A stretch of 21,300 nucleotides of DNA from JAFARZ01 sp035651595 (GTDB lineage Bacteria > Actinomycetota > Actinomycetes > Streptosporangiales > Streptosporangiaceae), in NCBI GenBank assembly GCA_035651595.1, contig DASRFJ010000339.1, positions 1-21,300 of the forward strand, given 5' to 3'. This document shows positions 1 through 7,248 of this stretch, one piece after another; the stretch's first letter is position 1; the number at the start of each line of letters is the position of its first letter. Both the position numbers and the translations under genes were made by a program. The notes under the pieces are model-generated. The model had not been told where the DNA came from. It worked only from the letters and a program-made list of their open reading frames with translations, and made no database searches.

Positions 1-34
1 CGGACTCGGGCCTTCGGCCCTCCTATGTCCGTTT
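1..34. repeat. Left terminal inverted repeat (ITR) with telomere-like hairpin
   Basis: Bases 1-34 match the reverse complement of 21251-21284 with one mismatch (position 23). Inside it, 8-12 and 16-20 (GGGCC/GGCCC) form a 5-bp stem around a 3-nt loop. On the bottom strand, which is the 3'-ended strand at this end, the loop reads GAA. The outermost bases seen at the right end (21285-21300) have no counterpart here, so the left end is probably truncated by assembly or windowing. Terminal inverted repeats are expected for linear genomes replicated by protein priming. Confidence 0.85.
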
Positions 35-674
35 TTACCACTTCGACCTATGAACTTTATCACGTGTCAGAGTCTTGACGGAAACCAAGTCATGGTATCC
101 ACGTCTCTAGCCCTTGACAATCCACGGACAACCATACTCACGGTGACCCCGTGGCCGGGTGACCACTCCGCTCGGTTCGGCCCTGAAGGGGGCGCCCGCC
201 GCCGCCCGGAGCCGATCTTGACGCGGTGCCATCCGCGTACGTCGGTTTGCTCACTCCGGGTGCTCTCCACCCGCGTTCAGGTAGACCTCTGCCGCTGCCA
301 GAGCTGCTGATACTGCCGCCGCAATGACACAGAGTGGTGCCACCTGTGATTAGGTCCGTAGCTGGGACAAAGCCGCGGTCCGCCTGTAGCGCGGTAGCCC
401 CGCTGGCTAGACCGTTACCCCGCGCGGTCCGTGCGCGGACCAGGCTCAACGCCTGGCGGTCGTTCGGGGGGAGCCTGGTACGCCCGTGAGGGTTTGCAGG
501 TTGCTCGGCCTGGCGACGCCTCCCGGCGTTGCACTGGCGGCCCTGACGCTCTCCCGCGCGGCAGTGTGCCATCTCGCGCGTCTGGATTGACGCGACGTGC
601 AACCTCTGCCATGCTCGCGGGTGCTCTTAGGGGTAGGAGCCGGGTAGAGCTGGGTGGCTTTCCCGCGTGCATGG
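35..674. other. Non-coding left-terminal region with short hairpins
   Basis: No convincing gene lies in these 640 bases. The open frames present give low-complexity Arg/Gly/Pro/Ser-rich translations that look like shadows of GC-rich DNA, and none has a good ribosome binding site. Visible structure includes a 6-bp stem GGTCCG/CGGACC around 426-441, directly followed by CCAGGC/GCCTGG around 440-456, then an imperfect hairpin around 513-532. TTGACG at 74-79 and TTGACA at 114-119 resemble -35 boxes but lack well-spaced -10 partners. The segment could hold a replication origin, a structured RNA or packaging signals. Confidence 0.5.
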
Positions 675-706
675 CAGCGGCCCGGATGTGGGTGTCCGGG
701 CCGCTG
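675..706 (-). terminator. Hairpin terminator after the endolysin unit
   Basis: A perfect 12-bp stem (675-686 with 695-706, CAGCGGCCCGGA and its complement) encloses an 8-nt loop. It sits 2 bases beyond the stop of the minus-strand gene at 709-1029, where a transcription terminator is expected. There is no U-run, which is common for actinobacterial terminators. Confidence 0.7.
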
Positions 707-708
707 TG

Positions 709-1029
709 CTATCCGGTGACCGCCTCGGCGGCCTGCTCGGGTACCTCGGCCGTCTGCGGGGTCTCCGCGGTGTCCTCGGCCGGTACCGGTGGGATCGGCT
801 GGGCACAGCCAACCTCGATCGTCACGCTGGTCCAGTGGGCATCGCTGTGCCCGCTGGCCTTGACGATCAGGTTCTGATCCCCGGGGACCAGCTCGGCCAC
901 CGCCGCGAGGTACGCCCGCGTCAGCTCACCGAGCGTCCCGCCCGTCCTGAACGGGGTCTCATCGACCGGCGCCGATAGCGCGCGGGTCACGTCGCGTGCC
1001 CGCTCGGCGTACAGGGTGCTGAATGACAT
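709..1029 (-). CDS. Hypothetical protein, 106 aa, downstream of the endolysin
   Basis: ATG start at 1027-1029, stop TAG at 709-711. I see no catalytic motif. The N-terminal half is helical and mildly polar; residues around 55-73 contain the pattern KASGHSDAHWTSVTIEV, which looks like a beta-strand segment of a small conserved actinophage family, but I cannot name it. The C-terminal third is an acidic Pro/Ala/Glu-rich tail, probably disordered. It follows the amidase gene with a 9-base gap on the same strand and ends at a strong hairpin, so the two are probably co-transcribed. A lysis accessory role is possible but is only inferred from position. Confidence 0.65.
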   Translation of the reverse strand: MSFSTLYAERARDVTRALSAPVDETPFRTGGTLGELTRAYLAAVAELVPGDQNLIVKASGHSDAHWTSVTIEVGCAQPIPPVPAEDTAETPQTAEVPEQAAEAVTG

Positions 1030-1038
1030 GGCGGAACT

Positions 1039-1899
1039 CTAGGACCAGCTCAACAACCATGTCCAGGTACCCTGCCCGGCGATTCCGTCGCCGGTCCCGT
1101 CCGCCTTGACGCTGTTGGGGATCTTGTGCGACGCCTGGAGCTTGGCCAGGCCGTCCTCGGTGTGCGGGCCGAAGTTGCCATCGATGCCCTCGGCGCCGAC
1201 GTACCCGCCGGCCGCAAGGATCAGGCCCTGGAGCCGCTTGACGTCCGGGCCGGTGGCTCCCTGGCTGAGGGTGGGCAGGTTGGTCACGATGGTCTCCGTC
1301 CAGCTCGTCTGCGGGGTCTGCGGGGTGGGTGGCTCGCCGAGCGCCGCGGCCACCTCGTCGATGAAGGCGTTCCAGTCGAAGCGGTACCCGGGGTCGGTGT
1401 GACCCCCGGCGCGGTGCTCCTCCTGCGTGAACTCCAGGTGTCCGGTGATCCCCGATTCGCCCGCGGCGATGCCGTCCGCGGAGACGAACCGCACCGGTAG
1501 CGCGTCGGGCCAGCTCCCCCGGGCCAGGGTGATCAGCCGCGCGACGAGTAGCGCGGTGTTGTGGATCGTGGCGTCCGGGACGGCGCCGGGCTCCCCGGCG
1601 TCGTGACCGCACATCTCGATCTGCCACGAGTGGCCGTTGGCGTTGTCGAAGGCGGCCCATGCGTGTTCGTCGAGCGGTACCGACCCGATGACACCCGTGG
1701 TGTCGACGTAGAAGTGGGCCGATGTCCAGTCGGCCTGGGGGTCGGTGCGGCTGGCCGCGTAGTGCACCTCGTCCGAGGCGCTGGCCGAGTTGCCGGTGTC
1801 GTGGATGATGATCCACCGCGGCGGTAGGGGTAGCGCGGGACCGAACCCGCGCGGTGCGGGTCCGTAGTTCACGCCCGCGAGTTGTCGTGGGAAGCTCAA
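1039..1899 (-). CDS. Endolysin: N-acetylmuramoyl-L-alanine amidase with peptidoglycan-binding domain
   Basis: 286 aa. Residues about 25-185 are an Amidase_2 (PGRP-like zinc amidase) domain: H33 after the first strand (IIIHDTG), E95 in IEMCGHD, H154 in GITGHLEF, and H167/D169 in GGHTDPG fit the zinc ligands and catalytic positions. Residues about 205-285 are a PG_binding_1 repeat (LSQGATGPDVKRLQ, DGNFGPHTEDGLAKLQ). The family cleaves the amide between MurNAc and L-Ala of the stem peptide. The start is TTG at 1897-1899, chosen because GGAGG lies 5-6 bases upstream and no better ATG/GTG exists. There is no signal peptide, so release probably needs a holin such as the candidate at 20765-21034. 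It is transcribed divergently from the gene at 1952, with only 52 bases between them. Confidence 0.9.
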   Translation of the reverse strand: MSFPRQLAGVNYGPAPRGFGPALPLPPRWIIIHDTGNSASASDEVHYAASRTDPQADWTSAHFYVDTTGVIGSVPLDEHAWAAFDNANGHSWQIEMCGHDAGEPGAVPDATIHNTALLVARLITLARGSWPDALPVRFVSADGIAAGESGITGHLEFTQEEHRAGGHTDPGYRFDWNAFIDEVAAALGEPPTPQTPQTSWTETIVTNLPTLSQGATGPDVKRLQGLILAAGGYVGAEGIDGNFGPHTEDGLAKLQASHKIPNSVKADGTGDGIAGQGTWTWLLSWS

Positions 1900-1951
1900 G
1901 GTTTCCTCCCGGCTGGGCTGGCATTATCCGATCAACATAGCGGAGGTACCC

Positions 1952-2269
1952 GTGAGGATCGGACCGTTCCACGTCACCCGTTTACATCGTCATCGGGTCG
2001 AGCGGCGTTACGAGCTGCCCTGGGATGTGCTCACCAGTGAGCACCTGTCCGCCGAGGCTCGCGCGCTGATCGCCCGGGTGGCCCGCTCGGCCGCGAAAGA
2101 CGCGCTCGGCGAGCTGCTCGCCGACGACGACGCGTCCTACCTGATCACGCGGTCGGTGTACGAGCGCGCCATGAACGAAATCAACGCACATCTATCAAGG
2201 TTAGGAGCGACAACCCTTGAGCACTCCGATGAAGAACCCGACTCGCGTACGCGTGGAGATCGTGGTTGA
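1952..2269 (+). CDS. Hypothetical helical protein, 105 aa
   Basis: GTG start at 1952 with GGAGG 5-6 bases upstream, the best start signal in the area. The N-terminus is basic (RLHRHRVERRYELPWDVL). The middle (residues about 27-85) is a run of amphipathic helices (SAEARALIARVARSAAKDALGELL). No catalytic motif or membrane segment is seen and I do not recognise the family. It overlaps the next gene by about 53 bases, longer than other overlaps here, so its C-terminal 17 residues are less certain. It opens the plus-strand unit leading into the glycosyltransferase. Confidence 0.6.
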   Translation: MRIGPFHVTRLHRHRVERRYELPWDVLTSEHLSAEARALIARVARSAAKDALGELLADDDASYLITRSVYERAMNEINAHLSRLGATTLEHSDEEPDSRTRGDRG

Positions 2270-2405
2270 GAACCAAGCCTCGTACGGTGGCGGGCTACGA
2301 CTGACCGAGGATGCCATGATCGATGAACTCGGTTTCGATCAGGTGGCCTCGATCCTCGGCCGCTTCCACGAGCTGCTCCAGGACATCCGGGCGGTCAACT
2401 CGTGA
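2217..2405 (+). CDS. Small hypothetical protein, 62 aa
   Basis: TTG start at 2217 preceded by TAGGAG with about 9 bases spacing; an in-frame ATG at 2229 has no ribosome binding site, so TTG is preferred. The protein has a beta-like N-terminus (TRVRVEIVVENQ) and a helical C-terminus (DQVASILGRFHELLQDIRAV), with no metal-binding cysteines or membrane helix. Its stop overlaps the GTG of the glycosyltransferase (GTGA), indicating translational coupling. Function unknown. Confidence 0.6.
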   Translation: MSTPMKNPTRVRVEIVVENQASYGGGLRLTEDAMIDELGFDQVASILGRFHELLQDIRAVNS

Positions 2406-3574
2406 AGATCCTGATCCACAGCAACGCGCCATGGGTGCCGTCCGGATACGGCCGGCAGTGCGCGTTGCTGCTCCCCCAGCTCGCCAAGCTCGGCCACGAG
2501 CCGGCCGTGTCCTGCTTCCACGGGCTGTCCGGCTCGGTGATCCATTGGGAGGGGTACCCGATGTTCCCGGCCGGCCAGGCCCCGTTCGGTACCGACGTCC
2601 TCATCGAGCACGCGCGCACGTACGAGGCCGAGCTGATCCTGACCCTGATGGATTTCTGGCAGCTCCTGCCGATCGCCCGGGACCTCGGCGAGCTGGGCCA
2701 GCTCGGCGGGTGCCACACCGCCGTCTGGCTGCCCAACGACTGCCGCCCGGTGGCGCACGCCGACCGGGCCGCGCTCGCGATGTCCCGCGCGGTACCGATC
2801 GGAATGAGCCGGTGGGCGATGGAGAACCTGGAGAAGGCGGGGTTCTCGGCCGCGCGGTACGTACCTCACATGGTCGACGGCAGCGTGTTCGCACCGATGC
2901 CGGCCGAGGAACGCGCCGAGTACCGCCGCAACATGGGCGCCGAGGGCCGGTTCGTCATCGGGATCATGGCCGCCAACCGTGACGCGGTACGCAAGGCGTT
3001 CCCCGAGCAGTTCCGCGCCTTCGCAGAGTTCCGCCTGCGTCATCCCGAGGCCAACGCAGTCTTGTGGGTTCATACGATCACGCAGGGGCCGGGCGGGTAC
3101 AACCTCGTGCAGATGGCCGAGGACATGGGGATCACGGACGCGGTGCAATTCTCCGACCAGTATCCGCAGGTGGCAGGATTGTTACCCGACTCCGCGCTCG
3201 TACCGTGGTTCAACTGCCTCGACGTGCTGTCCAACTGTTCATACGCCGAGGCGTTCGGGATACCCATCATCGAGGCTCAGGCGTGCGGTACCCCGGTCGT
3301 GGTCACGCACGGCTCGGCGATGACCGAGCTGTGCGGCTCGGGGTGGACCGTGCACGGTGATCCGTTCTACAACGCCGTTCATCGCGCGTGGTGGACGCGC
3401 CCGGAGATCCCGGACATCCTGGCCGGGTACGAGCGGGCATGGTCCGCGCTGCGAACCCCGAGGGGCGCCGCGCGGGTACGGGAGAAGGCGCGCAGGTTCG
3501 CGCTGGCCTACGAAGTCGGCCGGGTGGTACCCGAACACTGGGCACCCGCCCTCGACGCCCTGGAGGCGCTGTGA
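2402..3574 (+). CDS. GT-B glycosyltransferase (GT4-like)
   Basis: 390 aa, normal length for the family. The N-terminal Rossmann-like domain starts KILIHSNAPWVPSGYGRQ, with a glycine-rich acceptor-side loop at residues 13-18. The C-terminal domain carries the retaining GT4 signature E-x7-E: E283 and E291 in EAFGIPIIEAQACGTPVV, which binds the nucleotide-sugar donor; basic residues R193 and K198 sit where the donor phosphates are usually held. It starts with GTG overlapping the previous stop and ends with a TGA overlapping the next GTG. With the methyltransferase-like gene at 3804 it forms a glycan-modification cassette. Such genes are not part of the core set of PRD1-type viruses. Likely roles, by inference, are decorating a virion protein or altering the host surface to block superinfection. 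Confidence 0.85.
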   Translation: MKILIHSNAPWVPSGYGRQCALLLPQLAKLGHEPAVSCFHGLSGSVIHWEGYPMFPAGQAPFGTDVLIEHARTYEAELILTLMDFWQLLPIARDLGELGQLGGCHTAVWLPNDCRPVAHADRAALAMSRAVPIGMSRWAMENLEKAGFSAARYVPHMVDGSVFAPMPAEERAEYRRNMGAEGRFVIGIMAANRDAVRKAFPEQFRAFAEFRLRHPEANAVLWVHTITQGPGGYNLVQMAEDMGITDAVQFSDQYPQVAGLLPDSALVPWFNCLDVLSNCSYAEAFGIPIIEAQACGTPVVVTHGSAMTELCGSGWTVHGDPFYNAVHRAWWTRPEIPDILAGYERAWSALRTPRGAARVREKARRFALAYEVGRVVPEHWAPALDALEAL

Positions 3575-3807
3575 CGGGGCCCAGTGTGAATCACCAGCGG
3601 CTGCATACCGAGCGGCTCGTCGTGCTGGGCATGTGCGGTCATTGGTGGCAGATCGAGCGCGCCCAGCTCGGCCAGCTCGGCGCGATCGAGATTGGCCAGT
3701 GCCCGACGTGCCACGAGCTGGTGATGCCGGTCGTGCTCGCGTGGATCGAGCTGTACCCGGATCCGGGCCTCGGTCCCGGCGGGTTCCGCCTTGAGGATGT
3801 GTCGTGA
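3571..3807 (+). CDS. Small zinc-binding protein, 78 aa
   Basis: GTG start at 3571 overlaps the glycosyltransferase stop (GTGA); its own TGA overlaps the GTG of the next gene. C22-x-H24 in MCGHWW and C44-x2-C47 in CPTCHE are spaced to make one zinc site. No catalytic domain is visible. Being wedged between a glycosyltransferase and a methyltransferase-like gene, it may help that pathway, but phages often carry small zinc-ribbon proteins of unknown role and this window has several. Confidence 0.65.
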   Translation: MTGPSVNHQRLHTERLVVLGMCGHWWQIERAQLGQLGAIEIGQCPTCHELVMPVVLAWIELYPDPGLGPGGFRLEDVS

Positions 3808-4268
3808 GGCTCAACCTCGGGTCGGGTGGCCGGCCGCTGCGCGGCTACGTCAATGTGGACCGGGTCCAGGTCGACGGGGTCGACGTCGTCCACGATCTCG
3901 ACGTCGGCCCGTGGCCCTGGTCGGATGAATCGGCCGAGGAGATCGAGGCCCGGGACGTCTTCGAGCACGTGGCCGACGCGTTGCTATTCATGACGGAGTG
4001 CTGGCGGATCCTGGCCCCGTACAACCTGTTGCGGATCCACACACCGTACTGGCGCTCGATCGACGCGTTCACCGACCCGACGCACCGCCGGTTCCCGACC
4101 GAACACACGTTCGACTACTGGATTCCCGGCACGGTGCTGTACGGGGCGAGCAACGCCGCGTACGGCGGGGTGGCCTACCAGCGGGTCCACATGGGTCTCG
4201 ACGGTGGTTCCCTGGACGTGGTGTTGCGCAAGCTCCCGCGCGACGGTTTGGGGTCAGGTCGACCCTGA
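3804..4268 (+). CDS. SAM-dependent methyltransferase-like protein
   Basis: 154 aa, short for a class I methyltransferase. Motif I is LNLGSGGRPLRGYVNVD (residues 3-19), with an acidic residue (D19) at the end of strand 2; residues 51-57 (DVFEHVA) and CWRILAP match the family pattern in which a D-x-x-E-H stretch precedes a helix. HTPYW and DPTHRRFPTEHTFDYW resemble small methyltransferases found in glycan-modification clusters. It could methylate a sugar added by the neighbouring glycosyltransferase; this is inferred from context. The last codons and stop lie inside a 23-bp repeat (4250-4272), so the C-terminal tail may be dictated by the DNA element rather than by the enzyme. Confidence 0.7.
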   Translation: MRLNLGSGGRPLRGYVNVDRVQVDGVDVVHDLDVGPWPWSDESAEEIEARDVFEHVADALLFMTECWRILAPYNLLRIHTPYWRSIDAFTDPTHRRFPTEHTFDYWIPGTVLYGASNAAYGGVAYQRVHMGLDGGSLDVVLRKLPRDGLGSGRP

Positions 4269-4272
4269 CCCC
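4250..4272 (+). repeat. 23-bp dyad repeat, copy 1
   Basis: Left arm GGGGTCAGGTC, two variable bases (GA), right arm CCCTGACCCC. The outer 8 bases (GGGGTCAG and CTGACCCC) are a perfect inverted repeat. It overlaps the stop codon of the methyltransferase-like gene and lies 12 bases before a terminator stem. Two further copies occur at 15086-15108 and 15130-15152. Confidence 0.85.
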
Positions 4273-4284
4273 CTGGATACCCAA

Positions 4285-4314
4285 CAGCCCGTCAGGATTG
4301 CTCCTGACGGGCTG
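4285..4314 (+). terminator. Strong terminator hairpin, end of plus-strand glycan unit
   Basis: A perfect 13-bp stem (4285-4297 with 4302-4314) encloses the loop TTGC. It follows the last gene of the plus-strand unit and faces the end of the minus-strand morphogenesis operon at 4437, so it may work in both directions. No U-run follows. The 122 bases between it and the next gene show nothing else I can support. Confidence 0.75.
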
Positions 4315-4436
4315 CCGGCCCGGCCCCGGCCTACCGCTACGGCTTCAGGTCTTACCTCGGGTATCAGCGGCGAAGTTCCCCGAGTAGGCCACCCAGGCTG
4401 TACCGGATTCCATTCAAATGGGTAGATCGATGGGTG

Positions 4437-4586
4437 TCACTTCTTCTTGCTGTCGGGGGGTTGCTTCTTGCCGCCGTTCTGGCCGGCGCGCTCGCGTTGC
4501 TGGCGTTCCTGGTCTCGGCGGATGGCTTCCTGTTGACGCTCGGGCTCCATCGGCCAATCGGCGTCGTCATAAGGGTTTCGGGGCAT
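4437..4586 (-). CDS. Small highly charged protein, 49 aa, last gene of morphogenesis operon
   Basis: ATG at 4584-4586, 9 bases after the stop of the spike candidate; stop TGA at 4437-4439. The sequence is extremely polar: acidic N-terminus (NPYDDADWPMEPE), then a Gln/Glu/Arg-rich helix (RQQEAIRRDQERQQRERAG), and a lysine tail ending KKK. It could be a charged coiled coil or a nucleic-acid-binding peptide. It was found by reading the gap after the spike gene; the strand, position and ordered composition support it, but there is no clear ribosome binding site. Function unknown. Confidence 0.55.
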   Translation of the reverse strand: MPRNPYDDADWPMEPERQQEAIRRDQERQQRERAGQNGGKKQPPDSKKK

Positions 4587-4595
4587 CCCGGTAAG

Positions 4596-5696
4596 CTACA
4601 CCACTTCCTCGACCTCGATCGACCAGCCGTCAACCGAGGAGCCGGTCGTGAACGTGGTGGTACCGGTGGCCACCTTCAGCCGCGCCTGCGCGGTGTACGC
4701 CCCGGCTGCCAGGCCGCTGATGTTGATGATCCCGCCGAAGAACCGGTGATCGTTGATGGTGTTGAACCGATATACGGTCACCGTGTTGTCAACGCCGTTG
4801 ACCCGTACGCCAAGAGTCACGTTGTCGACAGCCGAGGAGAAGCCCGCGCCGAACAGCCGGACCCGCAACCGTGTGCCCGCATAGATCTTGGTGATCGACA
4901 CCGACACGCCCGTGACATCACTGAACCCGGTTGTGTTGATGGTGATCGATCCGGAGGGGGTGACCTGCGCGGCCTGGTTGTTGCTGGGAACCACCTGGTT
5001 GCCCGAGACGTCCAGTACCGCCGTGGAAGACGGAGACGCGCCGCCCGGATCCGCGTCGATATTGAGGGTGACCGTGCCGGTCCGGGAGATCCGTAGATCG
5101 TCGAGGGCCGACCCGCCGGCCCCGAGGTAGATCCGGCCCCCGGCGTCGAGGAAGAACCGGCCGTGCGAATCGGTGACCAGACCCGCAACGAACACGTCCA
5201 GATTGACGTCATTCGTCTCGAAAAACACCTGATTGTTGTAGAAGTCGGTTTGTACGGCACCGGCCGGGCTGATGTTCGGGTTCAGGACCACCCGGTAGTA
5301 CTCGTTGACGGTGCTGTTCACGAACGTGCCGACCACATGGGACAGCAGGGGTACCGGCGTGGTGGAGTCGAACACGTACCCGTCGTAGGCGTAGTTGCCG
5401 TTGCCGTCGTAGGTGATCGTGACGCTGATGATCGTCTCCGGCGCGTGGGAGGTCTCCGGCGCACCGGCCGTGTAGTACGTGACCAGCTCGGCCGGTGGGG
5501 TCCCGCCGATGACTTCCCGCGCGGCCGGGGCTTGGCCCCCGATGATGAGCGAGCCGCGGATCGTGGCGTTGGCGAACTCGGCCGATCCGTCGATGTTGAT
5601 CGACCAGCCGCTGACCCCCGATACGAAGTTGGGCGAGCGGATGGCCGGCCGGCGCAGCACCGTGCCGCCGACGAGCTGATCGTCATCCGGTTGCAT
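4596..5696 (-). CDS. Candidate spike/receptor-binding protein
   Basis: 366 aa, beta-rich and Gly/Ser/Thr/Asn-rich with no membrane segment. Residues 21-48 (SPNFVSGVSG, then WSINIDGSAEFANATIRG) match a motif common in tail fibre and minor tail proteins of actinobacterial tailed phages, where it starts a beta-helical or trimeric stalk (family knowledge). The middle has repeated beta strands; the C-terminal ~130 residues (from about VTPSGSITINTTGFSDVTGVSVSI) look like a jelly-roll or Ig-like head. It is the largest late protein after the capsid gene without a membrane anchor and lies last but one in the operon. In a tailless virus it would plausibly be the vertex spike that binds the host. Its ATG overlaps the upstream gene by 14 bases. 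Confidence 0.6.
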   Translation of the reverse strand: MQPDDDQLVGGTVLRRPAIRSPNFVSGVSGWSINIDGSAEFANATIRGSLIIGGQAPAAREVIGGTPPAELVTYYTAGAPETSHAPETIISVTITYDGNGNYAYDGYVFDSTTPVPLLSHVVGTFVNSTVNEYYRVVLNPNISPAGAVQTDFYNNQVFFETNDVNLDVFVAGLVTDSHGRFFLDAGGRIYLGAGGSALDDLRISRTGTVTLNIDADPGGASPSSTAVLDVSGNQVVPSNNQAAQVTPSGSITINTTGFSDVTGVSVSITKIYAGTRLRVRLFGAGFSSAVDNVTLGVRVNGVDNTVTVYRFNTINDHRFFGGIINISGLAAGAYTAQARLKVATGTTTFTTGSSVDGWSIEVEEVV

Positions 5697-5892
5697 CCTC
5701 GGTCCATTCGCCCTCGATGGTCAGCCGCTCGGCCGCGCGCCACACGTCCCACCGTTCCCGGGCCACGATCGGGTCGAGGGGGTCCGGGGCCGGTGGTACG
5801 CGTAGCGCGTCCTCCAGGCGCATCAGCAGCTCGGCGACGATGACGCCGAGCAGCGGCCCGACGATGAGTTCCAGCCATGGGATCCGGCTCAC
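5683..5892 (-). CDS. Single-pass membrane protein, 69 aa
   Basis: GTG start at 5890-5892, overlapping the stop of the NlpC/P60 gene (GTGA). A hydrophobic segment at residues about 8-24 (ELIVGPLLGVIVAELLM) is followed by a polar, Pro/Asp/Glu/Arg-containing domain. The arrangement fits an anchor in the internal virion membrane or a lysis accessory protein. No family recognised. Confidence 0.65.
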   Translation of the reverse strand: MSRIPWLELIVGPLLGVIVAELLMRLEDALRVPPAPDPLDPIVARERWDVWRAAERLTIEGEWTEDATG

Positions 5893-6608
5893 GTGGCCAC
5901 CCGCCGGAAGTGCGGTGTCTCGCCGAGCTCGGAGGTCACCCCGTCGATGCTGGACGTACCGGTACCGGTGGCGGTGGTCCGCGCGGCCACGATCTGGCTA
6001 CCGCTGATCGCTATGCCCATGTGGGTCTGCCACACCACCAGGTCCCCGGGCCGTACGTCGGCCCGGTTCAGGGCCGACCCGTACACCAGGTACTGCAAGG
6101 TGGTGGGTCCGTGCGCGTGTGGGGGGAACCCGGGGTCGCCCCACTTGCCGCCGGGCAGCGGTAGGCCGAGATCGTGGCCGAGCACGTACGAGACGAACGA
6201 CGAACAGTCCCACTGGCCGATGGCCGAGGCGTTGCCGCCGTACTGATATCCGGCCCCGACGTAGCGCAGCGCATCGGCGCTGATCTTCGACTCCTGCGCG
6301 CCGCCCGGGATCCCGGACTCGCCCACGGCCGAGGCGGCCGAGCTGCCGGCGCTGGCTTCCGAACCGGGTGGGGTGAGCAGTTTCCCGTACGTGACAACGG
6401 TTCCCGCGTCGGATGTGTTCGCCGGGTCGGGTAGCGGCTTGCCCGTCAGTACCGCCTTGATCGGGTCGGTGGGCCACTTCACGTCGCTGCGCCAGTAGTG
6501 CACTCCGAACCACACCAGGTACCCGCCGATGAGCATCAGCCCGACCGGCAGCACCGGGGACGCCTCGGCGCGCTCGATCCCGGACGGCTGGGGAGCTGGT
6601 GCGGTCAC
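5889..6608 (-). CDS. Membrane-anchored NlpC/P60 peptidoglycan hydrolase
   Basis: 239 aa. Residues about 19-38 (PVLPVGLMLIGGYLVWFGVH) are a transmembrane anchor; 40-105 is a low-complexity linker; 110-239 is an NlpC/P60 domain. The catalytic cysteine is C135 in QWDCSSF and the histidine is H196 in WQTHMGIAI, preceded by the usual RPGDLVVW strand. The family cuts D-Glu-gamma-L-diaminoacyl bonds in stem peptides. Being membrane-anchored and within the structural operon, it is probably a virion enzyme that opens the cell wall during entry, comparable in role to the muralytic membrane proteins of PRD1. The GTG start overlaps the upstream stop (GTGA). Confidence 0.85.
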   Translation of the reverse strand: MTAPAPQPSGIERAEASPVLPVGLMLIGGYLVWFGVHYWRSDVKWPTDPIKAVLTGKPLPDPANTSDAGTVVTYGKLLTPPGSEASAGSSAASAVGESGIPGGAQESKISADALRYVGAGYQYGGNASAIGQWDCSSFVSYVLGHDLGLPLPGGKWGDPGFPPHAHGPTTLQYLVYGSALNRADVRPGDLVVWQTHMGIAISGSQIVAARTTATGTGTSSIDGVTSELGETPHFRRVAT

Positions 6609-6847
6609 AGCAGCGCCGCCTTGGCCGCGGTACCGGCCGCGCCCTCGATCGGCTTACGTAGCAGCAGCAGCACCCCGCCGAGCAGGAGCACCAGGCCGAG
6701 CAGGATCCACCCGAGGGAGCGCCACATCTTCCCGTCGAACAGCGTGCGGGAGATGGCCGCCAGGGTGCCGGCCACCCGGTCCGCACCGGACAGGGCGGAC
6801 ACCGGGGACATGAGCTTGTCGAACAGGTCCGACAGCGGGTTGGCCAT
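6605..6847 (-). CDS. Single-pass membrane protein, 80 aa
   Basis: Start ATG at 6845-6847 (MANPLSDLF), chosen because it overlaps the upstream TGA as ATGA; a longer in-frame extension would run over the upstream gene. A strong transmembrane helix lies at residues about 44-63 (RSLGWILLGLVLLLGGVLLLL) with basic residues on both flanks; the N-terminal 40 residues are amphipathic. Probable virion membrane protein, immediately upstream of the cell-wall peptidase. Confidence 0.75.
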   Translation of the reverse strand: MANPLSDLFDKLMSPVSALSGADRVAGTLAAISRTLFDGKMWRSLGWILLGLVLLLGGVLLLLRKPIEGAAGTAAKAALL

Positions 6848-7248
6848 CACTTCCTCCGGGTGTACTTCTTGCCCATGACCACGGCCGAGGCGACGACGCC
6901 GACCAGCGGGGTACCGCTCTGCCCGGCCGGAGGGGTCCACAGCACCGACAGGAAGTCACACGGGCCGACGAGCGTCAGGCCGCGGAACGTGACCTGGTTG
7001 CCGTTCCAGCTCTGCCCCTGGTTGTTTCCATCGCTCATTGTCGATGCGGCGGTGGTGTTGAGCGCGAGCGTCACCACTGGCACGGTGGTGGCCGTGGATG
7101 ACTGGTTGGTCTTGCACACCACCGACGACACCTCCCACCGTTGGTTGGCGTGGTCCGGGTCGAACGAGAGCACCCCGCCGGACGCGGTGAGGGTCACCTG
7201 ACCGGACTTCTTCAGGTCCGACTCGATCTCCCCGGCCTGCGCGGGCAT
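6847..7248 (-). CDS. Small beta-rich virion protein, penton candidate
   Basis: 133 aa from ATG at 7246-7248, which overlaps the upstream stop as TAATG. After a short N-terminal helix (GEIESDLKKSG) the protein is a series of predicted beta strands (QVTLTASGGVLSFD, RWEVSSVVCKT, VPVVTLALNTT, QVTFRGLTLVG, DFLSVLWTPP, PLVGVVASAVVMGKKY), consistent with a single jelly-roll fold, ending in a basic tail. Its length is close to the PRD1 penton protein P31 (about 126 aa). Assignment as penton rests on fold-like pattern, size and operon position, not on recognised homology. Confidence 0.5.
   Translation of the reverse strand: MPAQAGEIESDLKKSGQVTLTASGGVLSFDPDHANQRWEVSSVVCKTNQSSTATTVPVVTLALNTTAASTMSDGNNQGQSWNGNQVTFRGLTLVGPCDFLSVLWTPPAGQSGTPLVGVVASAVVMGKKYTRRK

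Noticed and set aside
55..70. TCACGTG core near the left end as a second parS
   Set aside because: Only about 9 of 14 parS positions match; the flanks are wrong, so a chance CACGTG is more likely.
590..665. tRNA-like stretch in the left non-coding region
   Set aside because: No consistent acceptor stem, anticodon arm or T-loop GTTCRA could be assembled.
50..877. Open frames of 60-154 codons on both strands in the left end
   Set aside because: Translations are low-complexity Arg/Gly/Pro/Ser with no motifs, starts lack ribosome binding sites, and those past 709 overlap the better-supported minus-strand gene.
2323..3794. Long open frames overlapping the glycosyltransferase in other frames
   Set aside because: GC-rich shadows with Arg/Pro/Ala-rich content; the glycosyltransferase frame has clear domain motifs and coupled starts and stops.
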